The notes: a model not told the origin generated them from the letters alone. A stretch of 64,000 bases of DNA from Saitoella complicata NRRL Y-17804 (GCF_001661265.1 NW_017567007.1:304165-368164); one strand, 5' to 3'; shown: positions 1 to 11,978, counted from the first letter of the stretch. A program made the numbers and translations.

Positions 1-1970
1 GATATTCACATTTAGAAAAGTCGCTGCCGACATTGAGCGAGAAGATCAAGACCTCAAAGGTCCTATCATTAAGCATTCTCGACGTGCGCTGGCTGATCGA
101 CTCGTGAGCAGGTCTTGATGGTCGGCGCGGGCGGCATTGGGTGTGAGCTGTTGAAGAATTTAACATTGACTGGTTTTGGAGAAATTCACATGGTTTGTGT
201 TGTTTCGCTGTTTGCAGCGTCCCGTGCTGATTTGGTGGTGGGATAGGTTGACCTCGATACCATCGATCTTTCAAATCTGAATCGCCAATTCCTCTTCAGA
301 AAAGAACACATCAAGAGGTCGAAAGCATTGGTAGGACTACGCAAACGCTCTCATAAGATAGCGTGTCTAACATTCTCACTCAGGTTGCCAAAGAATCCGC
401 AGCGAAGTTCAACCCAGATGTCAAACTCGTCGCACACCACGCCAATATCAAGGATCCCGAATTCTCCGTGTCCTGGTTCGCATCTTTCGACATCGTCTTC
501 AACGCTCTCGACAACCTCGACGCACGCCGCTACGTAAACCAGATGTGTCTCGCCGCCGACGTACCCTTAATCGAATCCGGCACCACCGGATTCCTCGGAC
601 AAGTCCAGGTTATCAAGGGAGGGAAGACGGAGTGCTACGACTGTAACCCGAAAGAAGTACCTAAGAGTTTTCCGGTGTGTACGATCCGTAGTACGCCGTC
701 CCAGCCGATCCATTGTATTGTATGGGCAAAATCATATCTCTTCCCGCAGCTGTTCGGGTTAGATGAGGAGGATGCGGGAGATGTTACACATACCGATGAA
801 GACAACAAGGAAGAAGTGAAAACACTCCGTGCGGAAGCAGAACAACTTAAACGGATTCGAGAGAGCATGGGTACGGACGGGTTCGCGAGGATGGTATGGG
901 AAAAGGTGTTTGAGAAGGATGTGGAGCGGTTACGGGGGATGGAAGATATGTGGAAACACAGGGAGAAGCCGCATGTACTCAAATATGATGATCTGGGCGC
1001 TAAAGTTGCAGAGGGCGAAGAGCTTGCCAAGCATGATCAGAAGGTCTGGGACGCAGAGGAGAGTTTCGCAGTCTTCATCGACTCCCTCAACCGCCTCTCA
1101 ACCCGCCTCACCGCACTCCAGAAGGCTGGTAAGGAAGGCAGCCCACCTCCCATCCTCTCTTTCGACAAAGACGACACGGACACCCTCGACTTCGTCGCCG
1201 CCGCCTCAAACATCCGTTCCCTCATCTTCCACATACCCACCAAATCCAAATTCGAGATCAAGCAAATGGCAGGTAACATCATCCCCGCCATCGCTACCAC
1301 GAATGCGATCGTTGCGGGCGTTTGCGTGTTGCAGGCGTTCAAGGTGTTAAAAGGAAAGTGGGACGAGGCGCGGATGGTGTTTCTGAGTAGGAGGGCGGAG
1401 AGGGCGTTTAATTCCGAACCGTTGCGACCACCTAATTCGGTTTGTGAGGTTTGTGCTGTTGGGCGAGCTTCGATCAATGTTAATTTGGAGCGAACGACGA
1501 TTGAGCAACTCGTGTCATATCTGACGGGTCCTCTGGGGTATGGCGAGGAAATCAGTATCATGACGGATAAGCTGCTGTATGATGTCGATTTCGATGATAA
1601 CCTTGAGAGAACGTTGGGGGAGATGGGAATCACTGATGGGACATTTTTGACTGTCGTGGACGAGAACGACGCGGACGACGATTATGAAACGCGACAGAAT
1701 CTCGTTCTTAACGTCGCCAATTCGCCGGAAGAGGAGCCTCAGGTGCAGCCGGCGGATTGCTCTATTCCACGGAAACCAAAACCAGCACCCATGGCACAGG
1801 AGAACGACTCTATCCCCGCAGATGTTAACCCAAAGAAGCGATCGCTGGAGAGTGATGATCATCAAGATGATATCAGGAAGCGCGGGCGCGTGGCGGAAGA
1901 GGATGGTGTCGTCAGGGCTACGGAGACGATTGTGATTGAAGACGATGATGGTGTTATCACTCTGGATTAG
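1..1970 (+). CDS. UBA2: SUMO-activating enzyme subunit 2 (5' partial)
   Basis: Catalytic subunit of the Aos1-Uba2 heterodimer, which adenylates SUMO and passes it through a thioester to Ubc9 in the nucleus. Visible exons are <1-59, 112-192, 247-330 and 384-1970, with introns 60-111, 193-246 and 331-383 (52-54 nt). The start lies left of the window; a possible acceptor (TTTAG) at 11-15 may open the first visible exon. The sequence shows the nucleotide-binding motif [10 protein letters not shown], the ANIKD and NALDNLDAR stretches typical of Uba2, the active-site Cys in PVCTIRSTP, two zinc CxxC pairs (CYDC, CEVC), a ubiquitin-like domain and a basic C-terminal tail (KKRSLE) likely to be a nuclear signal. 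The first intron has an unusual GTCCTA donor. It converges with DDB1, 124 bp away. Confidence 0.95.
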
Positions 1971-2094
1971 GCGGAGGTCAAGGGAATATAGTCAGATATA
2001 CCCCGATAGGACTGGATTATGGTTTATAACCGTATATCCTGACTGATAAAATATCGATTCAAAGAAAGCACCAACCCTGTATTGCCTTTCATGC

Positions 2095-5000
2095 TCAGTG
2101 AAACCTTGCCAGATCCTCAACAATCCTACCCACTTCTTCTAGAGAAACGGGTAACCTATCAGCCTCAGTATTTCCTTCCACAACAGCCTGCTGATCCTCC
2201 GGACTCAGCTCCAAAAACTGCTCGATGAGATCCCCGTCGATGCAGCGTAGTGGTGCGTCAGCATACTTGCGTTCGTTTCGCAGTGCTCGCCATGGGGCGT
2301 GCTCAAGACCTCCGACACCCCTGATCACCTGTGTGAGGTTGTTCTGTAGTTTGTCCAACATGTCAAATTTATCCGGATTCACCACGCCGAAAATGCCGAT
2401 TGAGCCATCTACAGTGACAAACAGAGATTTCGGAGTGACCGCTGCGCCTTCAGTTTCTGCAGGTGACAACGACGACACCAGTTGTCCTTGTCTGATCTTG
2501 TTCACCATTTCGCCAACTCTGAACTCGCTCACAATTTGTAGCCTTGTCTGTTCCAACTCCGTTGGTGCTGTGGTATCTCTCTTGTAGATAACGAGATTGC
2601 CCTCGGCTTCACCACCGACGTAGGTGTCATCGTTAATGGCGTCTACAGCTGTCATCCACAATGCGGCGTAGTCTCTTGCGATCTCTTCAAGTGAGTTGTC
2701 GGCAGTATTGAAACGCAGTGCGAAGACGGACTTCATCAAGTCACCCACGACAACGATGGAACCCTTAACAGAAAGCGTGAGGACGATGGTCGCGGAACGT
2801 TTCGATGCAATCTGTTTGAACTGATCTGCGCCTTGGGCAGTGGGGTTGTAAGAATGTATGTAAACCTGTAGGTCTCGTTTGTCAGCAAATATGTCCTCCT
2901 TCAGGTCTTCCGTATCCTACCACTGAATTTGATCCGAAGACGAGATGGCCTTCCACCATATCAATGCAGTACACATTACCCTTGGTCTCCATTTCTGACA
3001 CCAACGACAATTTCTTTTCGCCGGTCACTTCGAACACCAACAACCTGCCCTTCTTTGCTTCGTCGTCTTCAGGCAACGAGCATCCCGTACCCACGACAAT
3101 TAAGTCACCGCCGTTCTCTGCTAGTGGCAGACACGCGATGCTACTGACCATTTCCCACTCATCCATCTCAAAAGCATCAGTAATATCGAACGTCGCATCA
3201 TCAACAATCCTCAAGTAACTCCTCTGGTCTTCGTCTCCAGTCGTCTCGTCTACTATGAGCTTCATCGTCAAAACACCAAACACCTTTGCACGTGGGTGAT
3301 GTACGATCCGTCTTGGAAGTTCACCTAAGGGAACTGTCCGGATGTGCAGCTTCTGGATGGAGTCGATAGTACCAATCTTCAACCCATCCTCGGAAGCGAT
3401 CACAAGTGATGAAGGGAACGCAGGAGAATTGAATGGTGTCATATCCACAGCTTCACGAAGATTGACAGCCGAATACGCAATCCTTCCCCTACTACCGTAG
3501 ATGATCGTCGGGCGATCCGAAGTGGCAAAGACACTATTCGTATAGCCCATTCTGGTAAGCCGAAGTTCATGGGTTCCGAGATTCGTAGCTTTACGATCGG
3601 ACAGGGAGCCAGACGTAGCATCCACAGAATACGTGTACAGCGTTCCTTCTCCCATGGACACCATCAAGACCGGATTTGGAACATCGGCAAGCTGCGTGAC
3701 GAGGGTGTTGCGCGGAATAACCTGACCACCCAACTCCTCGGACGCAACAACCTTCAACTCCGGCAAAGACAGGAGATGTACCGATGGCTGTGTCCACAAT
3801 CCGACGGAGCAGAACGGCCCGCCTTCCGGAGAAATGTCGACGCATGCGATCTCATGAGGGAACGTGCTTCTTGCGACTTCAACGGCGCCGTCCGTGAGGT
3901 TGAGCAAGACGACAACACCACCACCAAGAGCAACGACAGCTCTGTCACGCGAGATAGAGGCCGTAATGATCTTGGTTTCCAGTGCACTCCAGGTTGCTCG
4001 GACCATACCACCCTCAGCATCAACCACCAAGACCTGAGATGGCGTAACCTGCACCAACTGCCCACCAGTGATATTCGCTGTAGCAAGCGTTGGCTCATTC
4101 AACGCAAAGCCATTAAACTCCTCCAGCTCCTCAATATCACCCTCCTCACTATTCGGATCGAGTCTGAGTACTCTCGTCTCGTTAACAAAAGAGACAACGA
4201 GAGTACTGTCCACGTCAGATCCCAGATCCGGTTTTAACGCCCACACGTGTCGGATCCCAGGCATATCCCCAACGACGGCCAGTTCATCAAGCCCAACTCC
4301 ATGCTTTACCACACGTAAACTTCCATCCCTGTATGCTCCACTACAGGTTACGATCTGTCCTTCTCCAACCTGATCCGACTGACAGATCAGCGCAAAATCT
4401 GAAATAGGCGCAAGGTTGGTCATGGATTGCAGAATACGGATGTTCATGCCAGTCTCCGCGTCCCGTTCGCCGAGAATCTGGATGAGTTGCGAGTCCCCGT
4501 AGTGAGACCCAACAAAGACGTGTGCAGCATCAAGATATGAGAGCGTTGACGGGATAGATGTTTCGCCGATTTTGCTGACCTGGATATCGCGGACGACAGA
4601 ATCTTGGATGATCAGAAGAAGAACGTACAAGTTACCGTAGTCATCGCCCAAGAGATATCTCGATCCGTCTGCATCAATTTGCGCGTATGCGGAGAAGATA
4701 GTCGGGTCAATCGGCCTTTTCAGAGGAGATTGCAACTCCTCGTGGAAGTATGTAATGGTCTGCTCGCCCACAATGATCAAACCACCAACCGGCGCCGGCA
4801 ACCCGATCAACAACTTCGCTCCCTGATCCAAATCACCAGCCTTCAACTCCGTCTCAGTTAATTCTTTTTCGCCTTTCAAGGCGATCTCATACGTCTTCAT
4901 ACGTCGTTGTTGTTCATTGTCCCGATATAACACCGCAACAACCGGGTTCTTCTTCTCACTGTGCACCATACTCAACGCGACGACATTGAGCTCCGGTAGC

Positions 5001-5566
5001 CTTATTCCATAAGGCTCCTCCAACTGACCAACTTCGAGTTTGGCTTTCTTCCGCTTATCACGGGATGGCTGAGCCATGGGCACGATACTCAACAGCCCCT
5101 GATACAAGTGCATAACCATACACCGCTGCAACGGGTCCACCAAACTAATGCTCCCGCACTCTGGTTGTCTAAGTACGTGATCATGTAGGTTTCCGATACT
5201 CCGTTCGTTTACGATTGTCTTCTTCTCGGCATCCCAGGAAAGGGTGAAGTAATCGTACATGTCCGTACCGACCAGGATATGATCACTTCTGGCATCTTCG
5301 GGGCGGAAGGCTTGGATGACAGTTACACGGCCGTATACTGTGAATTCGTGGTCGAAGTGGAGCGTGCCAGTTTCGAGGGAAAGTGTGTGGATTTCGATGC
5401 GGTTTGCCTTGCTGCAAACGCCTTGTTAGTAGGATAACGGGGAACTCAACAAGGACGTTTACCTCAGAATCAAGTTCTGCTCCGTCGGCGACGTGAAGTA
5501 GGCTTTAATTGCATGACGAACAGACGTCGCCTTATGGGCAGACACAACGTAGCCGGCAGCCGCCAT
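2095..5566 (-). CDS. DDB1: DNA damage-binding protein 1, CRL4 adaptor
   Basis: Large beta-propeller adaptor that links substrate receptors to Cul4 ubiquitin ligases in DNA repair and replication control. Exons on the minus strand are 5566-5463, 5411-2921 and 2865-2095; introns 5412-5462 (51 nt, branch ACTAAC) and 2866-2920 (55 nt). Predicted protein about 1,121 aa, near the usual 1,140. The N-terminus reads AHKATSVRHAIKAYFTSP and the C-terminus carries CIDGDLIEQFLELSPEDQ, the DDB1-specific ending that separates it from the paralogues Rse1/SF3B3 and Cft1/CPSF1. The middle exon joins in frame to FGSNSVVYIHSYN. DDB1 is absent from budding yeast but present in fission yeast and filamentous ascomycetes. 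The start is the first ATG in frame with the conserved N-terminus. Confidence 0.95.
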
Positions 5567-5913
5567 CGTTGGTCAAGTAGATGAGATGATCTAAAGTTGT
5601 AATATGGTGAAGAAACGATTCTCTTCCAGCTTGTCAGATCTCCAAAGTCGTCGAGGTAGGGTGGTCGTCTCGTCGTTACGTCAGGCAGCGTACGATGCAC
5701 CCCGCTGCAGGAATGCAAACATCGCTGAAGTATGGACAAGTCCTGACAGTTTGGGCAGTAATTTGGATGGCAGAATCGTTTCCGTATCAATCTACGATAC
5801 CTAGATAATATTTCATCTCTTGCGGATGCATCTTTCCTCCTCTCAAGGCTGCCCGTCCTTCACCACATCCAAAATACTCAAGCCCTCCAAATCCACAACT
5901 GCCCTTTGATACC
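5567..5913. other. Intergenic, DDB1 upstream region
   Basis: 347 bp between the DDB1 start and the stop of the histone-fold gene on the same strand. It should hold the DDB1 promoter and the 3' UTR of its neighbour. I see no convincing ORF, RNA gene or repeat. Confidence 0.6.
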
Positions 5914-6978
5914 TTACTCCGCAGCCGGCGTCTGTGTCTGTCCTTCTACTCCCTCCATATGCTCTACCGCTGCCTGCGCCTGTCCACCCTCACCGCCCGG
6001 CGCCGGGGTCTCCACAACCCTTGCAGCCGCATCTCCTCCTACAGGCCCGGGTCCAGCCGTCGCCGCCGGACTCGCCTGCGGTCCTGGTCCACTCAACAAA
6101 CTCGACATAGGCACCCCATGTGCTTGTCCTCCCTGCATCTGCGCCAACTGAGCCTGCTGCGCTTCGTATTGTTGAATCTGTTGCGCGTGAGCGACTTGTG
6201 CTGCTTGTGCTTGTGCCGCGTAGTATGCTTCGTAGTGAGCTTGTTGTTCGGGTGTTGCAATTGGGGGTGCGGGTTGTTGGTAGTAAGGATGGGGATGTGC
6301 TGGGACGTGCGGAGGGTAGGAGTAGGTGGCGTAGGTATGGGGATAGGAGGGTTGCATTGGCGGTGGGAGAATTGGGGTGTGTGATTGTATTGGTGGGAGG
6401 GTTGCCAATGGTGGTTGCAGTGTCTGGAGGGTTGGTCCTGCGACATTGGGGAGAGGAAAGATTTGGAGAGTTGGTTGCTGCATAGTAACTGGTGCGGGCT
6501 CGACTCGAGGGGTTGGGGCTGCGGTGACGGGGGTGGATGTCGGTTGCTGCTGTGTACTGCGGAAGAGAGCAACGGCGGCCTCCAATGCGTTGTGATCGTC
6601 GTTTTGCATCGCCACACTTGTCTTGCCTGACTTCCTCTCCTTCACTTGTCTGTACGTGGTCGTTCTCGGGATAATATCACACAAGAACTCCAGATCATCC
6701 CTCCTCGCCACGGCGTTCGCCAAATCCTTATACCGCAACGTTTTCGCTCCATCCAAGCGCGACTGGGCATGTCCAGCCGCAGCCAGGTGCTGAATAAACA
6801 TCTCTGTAGCCACTGAGATGAGAAAAGTGGCAGGCGCTGAGCATTGAGTAATCTCGTCGTCGACCTTGATGATCTTCTTGATGCGAGCAAGAGGGAGGAG
6901 TGTCGTGCCGTCTGGCTGTCGCGGAGGAATTGGAGGATGAGCCTTTGGCTTGACGACAGCAGCTTGAGGATTGTTCAT
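5914..6978 (-). CDS. Histone-fold protein of the DPB3/CHRAC-15 family
   Basis: 354-aa intronless protein. Residues about 25-115 form a CBF/NF-Y-type histone fold: LPLARIKKIIKVDDEITQ, then TEMFIQHLAAAGH, then KDLANAVARRDDLEFLCDI. This pattern fits the small subunits of DNA polymerase epsilon (Dpb3/POLE4) or the chromatin-accessibility complex (CHRAC-15) better than NF-YC, and a nuclear DNA-binding role with an H2B-like partner is expected from the family. From about residue 140 the protein is a low-complexity tail rich in Pro, Gln, Ala and Thr, much longer than in yeast Dpb3, with an Ala/Gln stretch around residues 235-285. Which complex it serves cannot be decided from sequence alone. Confidence 0.8.
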   Translation of the reverse strand: MNNPQAAVVKPKAHPPIPPRQPDGTTLLPLARIKKIIKVDDEITQCSAPATFLISVATEMFIQHLAAAGHAQSRLDGAKTLRYKDLANAVARRDDLEFLCDIIPRTTTYRQVKERKSGKTSVAMQNDDHNALEAAVALFRSTQQQPTSTPVTAAPTPRVEPAPVTMQQPTLQIFPLPNVAGPTLQTLQPPLATLPPIQSHTPILPPPMQPSYPHTYATYSYPPHVPAHPHPYYQQPAPPIATPEQQAHYEAYYAAQAQAAQVAHAQQIQQYEAQQAQLAQMQGGQAHGVPMSSLLSGPGPQASPAATAGPGPVGGDAAARVVETPAPGGEGGQAQAAVEHMEGVEGQTQTPAAE

Positions 6979-7136
6979 GACGACGAAGGAGAACGACCGA
7001 GCTTTTCAACGGCAATGGAGATGCGTGTTGCGTTCCCAAAGGTTCAGAACGCGTTGAGGCACGCGCTGCAGCTAAATGACTGTTAAAAATTGGCCAAGAC
7101 CTCATTTGCTTCTTGTTGGATTAAGCGACAAAAGCT

Positions 7137-7223
7137 GGTTGTGTAGTGTAGTGGTCATCACTTTCCGTTTTGAACGCTCAGCGACAACTTCGGAACAACC
7201 CCGGTTCGAACCCGGGCACGACC
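7137..7223 (+). tRNA. tRNA-Gln (anticodon TTG) with 16-nt intron
   Basis: The cloverleaf is complete: 5' acceptor GGTTGTG pairs with 3' CACGACC through G-T pairs; D arm GTGTAGTGGTCATCAC; anticodon stem TTCCG/CGGAA; T arm CCCGG TTCGAAC CCGGG. The anticodon TTG sits in the loop TTTTGA and is followed, after position 37, by a 16-nt intron (positions about 7173-7188), the canonical eukaryotic site. A run of six T at 7224-7229 is the Pol III terminator. Confidence 0.93.
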
Positions 7224-7910
7224 TTTTTTCATGTTTCCTCTTGCTGTCTGAACACCCGAGACGACCGGAATGCTTTCCTGCAGTAGCGCAGTGGCCATCT
7301 TACTCCCTTCCACAACGGGCTCGGTCCAAGGATATGAGTGATCTTGCCACACCTTCGTCAGAGTTTTTAACCCAACAACTATAACGCCAGCCGGCCCCAT
7401 GGCTAACGCCATCAGCAAAGTTCCGCGAGCCGTGGTTGACTGAGTATGGAGGTAATCTTTATGGAAGTCAGGGTTGCCACACGAGACTCGTTTATCACAT
7501 TTAAAAAAAAATGCAGGTAAAATGGAGTTCATAAGCTACTTCGTGAGAAGGCTGTTTCCCCTCTCCAAAACGCTAGGGGTGGCGCATATGCAAAAACGTC
7601 AACTATCACACAGGGGAACCTAACTTCGGCAATAACTGCGAGTATGTCTATTTTTTTCGCTCTTCCAACAAGCTCGGGCTCTCTTGAGTTCTTGATCAAG
7701 AGCGATATATAGCTTGGCTTGCGGCACGAGCCCAACGGTGAATTCGAATGTATACGCAATTGATATACGTATATGCTCGAGCTCCTAACAATACAAACAC
7801 CGAGAGGGACTTATTCGCGAGCACAAAGGCAGACTTTCAAGGTCTATCCTATATGTCATTGTTAGGGCATCAGCCGGAGATACACGGGTCCCTTCCAGGG
7901 GACCAAAACA
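7224..7910. other. Gene-poor spacer between two facing tRNA-Gln genes
   Basis: 687 bp without a credible gene. Short ORFs here lack family features and overlap on both strands. No terminal repeats or transposon motifs are visible. Confidence 0.5.
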
Positions 7911-8001
7911 GGTCGTGCCCGGGTTCGAACCGGGGTTATTCGGAAGTTGTCGCCCAAGAAGCGCTCAAAACCGAAAGTGATGACCACTACACTACACAAC
8001 C
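7911..8001 (-). tRNA. tRNA-Gln (anticodon TTG) with 20-nt intron
   Basis: Second tRNA-Gln, facing the copy at 7137-7223. Read on the minus strand it has the same acceptor, D and T arms and the same TTTTGA loop (anticodon TTG). The anticodon stem is TTCGG/CCGAA, and a 20-nt intron follows position 37. Compared with the first copy, one stem pair has changed from C-G to G-C on both sides, so pairing is kept. The intron differs in length and in its 5' half but ends in the same CGACAACT. A short T run follows (TGTTTTGG on the minus strand). Confidence 0.93.
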
Positions 8002-8238
8002 GGTGTTGTGTGCCGGGGTTGTCGCAAATGTAATTGAATGCAAACCGTTTGAAGATTGGTTTCGAAGCTTCACCTTTCTCGTTCCCTCACAACCTGTGAT
8101 CACGATACACTCCACCCACCATCCACATTCACAACGCTTCCCGTCATAGGCTTATTCGTAGTCTACGGAAGGGCAACCTCTGCTGCCTCTTTAACGGTTT
8201 CCAACCATCCACATTCACAACTCTTCGTGCTTCTGCAC

Positions 8239-9273
8239 TCACTTCGGAAGCAGCTCCTTCAGCTCTGACAAGACACTCTTCCTGAAACCGTTGATGGTGC
8301 TGTGACGAGCATCGCGACGCGCATCCATCTTGACCTTAACGGCTTGGGAAGTTATCTCATCCCTCAACCCCTGAGGAAGAAGGCGAGCCGATGGTTTGGG
8401 ACAGTGCTTGGAGATAGCTGCTTGTGCGAGCATATTCCAGGTCTTCTGCGTAGTTTCAAACACCGCAGCGACCTTAGCAGCAGCCTCTGCCTTCTCTGCA
8501 AAATACATGGCCTTCAGGCGAGCCGCATCCACCAGCATCTGCTCGGCTTCAGGCTCGGACGCCCGCCTTATCTCCCTGTCGTAGTCCATCTGGCCGGACC
8601 AGGGCAAAATAGCTTCCTTGAAGGTACAGTACTCCGTCTCGACCGTTAGCTTAAGCTTCTTCGAACGAACAACTTTCTCCGGGGTTGCAACTACCACGGG
8701 GACGGCAACTTCCTCGAGGATGGCGACTTCCTTCGGAACAGAACAACTAGACACCTCGTTCAAGAGCACATCTTGGAGCTCGGAACCGCCCTTCGTGGTG
8801 TAGAGGATTTCGACCATGTCCTCCCCGGTGGCCTCGGCCTCACAGGCGGCACCTGAAAACAGGGCCCAAAGGCGCTCAGACTCTTCCCGATCCTCAACCA
8901 CAAGCCAGGCAGGGTGGTCAGCCAAGGAGTGGGCCAAGCACCCGCAGGAGCATCCCTTCCTATTGTCAAACAACTTGGAGTCCTTTTCTGAGTCGCTAAT
9001 GGACTCCACTTCAGTCTCTCGGCTGTCGTCAGATTTGGAGTCCTCCCCAGTGTCACTCTCGTACTCCACTTCAGTCTCCTCGTCTGCAGCGAAGTAGCAG
9101 ATGGACCTCTTCCTTTTTCGGTCACCTTAACTTCAACAACTTCTTCTTCACCGGTCATCTTGACCGTGATATCTTCCTCAAACGGCCCAACAACCCCCAT
9201 AAAGGCGGTGAAAGCGGTAACAGCGTAGTAAGAGTAAGCGGAAGAAGTAAAAGCCAACATACTTGCAAGACAT
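8239..9273 (-). CDS. Hypothetical charged protein, gene model uncertain
   Basis: The long exon is open from about 9112 to 8239 and encodes at least 276 aa. I recognise no family. The N-terminal part is acidic and Ser/Asp/Glu-rich (ESDTGEDSKSDDSRETEVES), followed by a Cys-rich patch (CSCGCLAH), a middle part resembling an oligomerisation or sensor segment, and an Ala/Lys/Glu-rich C-terminal third likely to be helical or coiled coil. One model starts at ATG 9273 with an 11-nt first exon, donor GTATGT at 9262 and acceptor at 9113 (150-nt intron). An alternative start at 9260 gives a different N-terminus (MLAFTSSAYSY) in another frame. The flanks are gene-poor, so it may be lineage-specific. Confidence 0.5.
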
Positions 9274-10515
9274 CTCTAGTACTACGTACTTGATAGTAGT
9301 GAAAGTGGTGGAGAGAGTGGGTAGAGAGTTTGCAAGAGTGGTTGATTTGGAAAAAAAACGAACAGAGGATGAACAGAGCAGATACGCTAACGACAAGGCT
9401 TTGGTCACGATGACACTCGCAGTGGGTACTCTGCAGCTTCCGGATGCGGAGGTGCTAGCGCGCCTATTCTGGTGCTGAGGATCGGATCGGAGCGCACAAA
9501 AGCTGGCTCGCTCAGTGAAGATGAACCTGAAGAATATGAATTGTCGTTATTGATCATACGACTCCTGTTTATCACAAACAACTTTGGAATCGCTGTTTCT
9601 TTTGATCATATTCTGTCACGGCAACCTTGACCCGTGACCGGGGATTTCGCCGGAGATACATGGGAGGCAGGCTAGTCCTATAAGTGACAAGCTAATAGAA
9701 GGTTATGCCTATATATCAATCTACTCCCATACCAGGGTCGGTGGAGTTTTCGTTGCCACTGACGAAAGTCTTGCTGCATCGGCGACCGTGGGTACAATGG
9801 TTGGCAGTCATCAACATAGTATTGCTGATACGACAGCACCATATTGAACGTAAAGCCCTGTTTAGACCATGTACAAGGGATCGTTGCATTTACGTGTTGT
9901 TTAAGCAAAGTGATTTCGCAGATCTGGAGGCTTGGGTTCAAATGTTTTAATTTCGCACGTTACACTGAGTGTATTTACCGTTGGCATAACACTGTCGATT
10001 AAGCTTGGTACTACATCTTTTAGCAGCCGTATGAGCTCCTATAAGTCGTCCGAGAATATATAGGTCATTTCCTCTTCCCGATAATCCCATCATGACAACC
10101 CAGCTCGCGACCAGCCGTGGGAACAATCTGAGCAGCTTCTAACACGTATCAATCATACCCGGAATTATACAGCAAATGGGCATACATTGTGCGATATAAC
10201 ATTCAATAGGCCTTCCAAGCTGCCCGTCCTTCGCCTTTATGACGTAAAATCGCGTATCTTGCTGGTGCACCGCTGTCACCGCGACGAATCCGGTCAACGG
10301 AGTCAAGCTCGAAGCAGAGCTTTCTTCATAGGAGATTTTCGGATCATGCAGGGAATGTAATGGGTTGATCAAGAATAGAGCAGATTCTTTCATGTTCTTC
10401 TTGTGGTATCCAACCAAAACCAAGCAATACGCCAAAATCCCCGCACATGCTCTCTTTCTTATCTATAACTATCCCCATCCTCTGTCTTCCCCTCACCTCC
10501 ATCAACAGCCGCCGA
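9274..10515. other. Gene-poor stretch upstream of the hypothetical gene
   Basis: 1.24 kb with only short, overlapping ORFs on both strands (the longest about 98 codons, 10139-10435 minus). None shows recognisable family features or a consistent exon structure. No tRNA, inverted repeat or transposon motif was seen. Confidence 0.5.
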
Positions 10516-11978
10516 CTACGGCAAGATCTCACTCCAAATATACGGAAACAACACCTGACAAGCCTTCACAAACACCGCCCCACTATGCACAACCATAACC
10601 GGCCACATCACAAGGCTACTCTCCGCGAAAATCAAATAAATAGCATAAATCGCCACCGCGAAAAAGTGCATAAACAGGACGAGTGGTTGACGCCTGATAC
10701 CGGAAAGGAGAGAAACGGGACCCTCGACACAGGGGCCACCGAGCTGGAAGTAGCGGAAACAACCGTTTTGGAGGGCGCGGAGACGGTTGTCGTTGGCGGC
10801 GAAGAGGGCGTAGAGGGCCATTGCTAGGATATTGACGACGGAGCTCAGGTGCTTTCGTTGCCAGTGGAATTTCTCCATTTGCCGTACCACTAGGTCGCGG
10901 TTCGAGAGTGTTGGTACAAGGGAGGGGGAGAGGAGGTCCCGGAGGAGAACGACGTCGGTGAAGGCGACTGTCATGCCTCCGCCTGTGAGGGGATGCCGCA
11001 TGTTCATTGCGTCGCCGAGGACAATGATACCGGGGGTTTTGTTGACGGATGGTGGAAGGAAGGAGTTGGGCATTGTTCGTAATCTTTGGGTCTCCAATGC
11101 GTCTTTGAATGATGGTTTAATCGATTCTGGCAGCTCCGGTAATACTGTATCCTCCAAATACTTCTTCAGCGCGCCTGATCCGACGCTTGGGAGCTTCCCT
11201 GGCACGTCCACCAAGATTCTCGTGTCGTGGGTGCCGATCTGGTAGACGAGGACTGGTGGGTTATTGCCGAGAATGACATGTCCGTGATTTGGCGCAGGTA
11301 GGTCCGCATCCTTCAACACCAAGCCGACAAAATGTGATCTGACAGCCGGTTGTTTCGGAATATACTTTGACCGGAATTTGGAGAAACATCCGTCCGCGAT
11401 GAGTGTTAATGGAGCGAAGTGATGCTGAGGAGTTGTGGTACTCTTAACCGTACAAGTAATACCAAGAGCAGCGCCAGTAACGCTGTTAGTGAAGATGTTA
11501 TTCGCAGTCGCTTCGAGAACAGACACATTCGGCGCCTTGAGCGCAGCCTCGCGTAACTTCATCACGAACCGTCCATGGTGGAAACTCTTTCCGCGTTCTG
11601 GTACACCCTCCGTCGAAGTATAAGGAATAGCAACACCCTCATTGTGGTATATGCAGTGGTATCCATGTACGGGAATCGCGTCAATGCCCTCCAGACAATC
11701 CGCGAGACCTAGCTGATGCAGCGCCTTGACACCTCCGGGCTGTAGAAGTTCTCCGACAATACGATCTGGTTCAGACATATCGCGTTCTGCGAAACCGTCA
11801 GCATACATCCACGACTCTTACCGAAGAAGCCGAACTCACCGATCAGGAGAACCTTGCGGCCCTGCTTTCCCAACGCGACCGCAGCAGCCGAACCAAGGAT
11901 ACCCGCGCCAACGATGATAACATCATGCTCTCTCTCTGTTCTCGTGACCATCCTGCTTTCTCCGTTTCGATTGTACAA
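10516..11978 (-). CDS. ERG1: Squalene monooxygenase (squalene epoxidase)
   Basis: FAD-dependent ER enzyme that converts squalene to 2,3-oxidosqualene, the target step of allylamine antifungals. Exons 11978-11840 and 11786-10516 are joined across a 53-nt intron (donor GTGAGT, acceptor TTTCGCAG), giving 469 aa. The splice rebuilds the invariant VLLIERDMSEPDRIVGELL. The Rossmann motif VIIVGAGILGS lies near residue 20, the FAD DG motif is LIADGCFSKFR, and the GD motif is IVLGDAMNMRHPLTGG. The C-terminus has two hydrophobic segments expected to hold the enzyme on the ER membrane. An in-frame ATG at 11951 (MVTRTE) is an equally likely start. It lies in tandem with VPS15. Confidence 0.95.

Noticed and set aside
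363-383. ATG at 363 as the start of UBA2
   Set aside because: It lies inside intron 331-383; the conserved N-terminal ATP-binding region is encoded by upstream exons.
7840-9690. Shared phrase GCCGGAGATACA near 7872 and 9650, as a possible transposon remnant
   Set aside because: Only about 15 of 16 bases match, flanks differ, and such a match is expected by chance in 64 kb.
10139-10435. 98-codon minus-strand ORF downstream of ERG1
   Set aside because: No family features and no splice partner; overlaps ORFs on the other strand.
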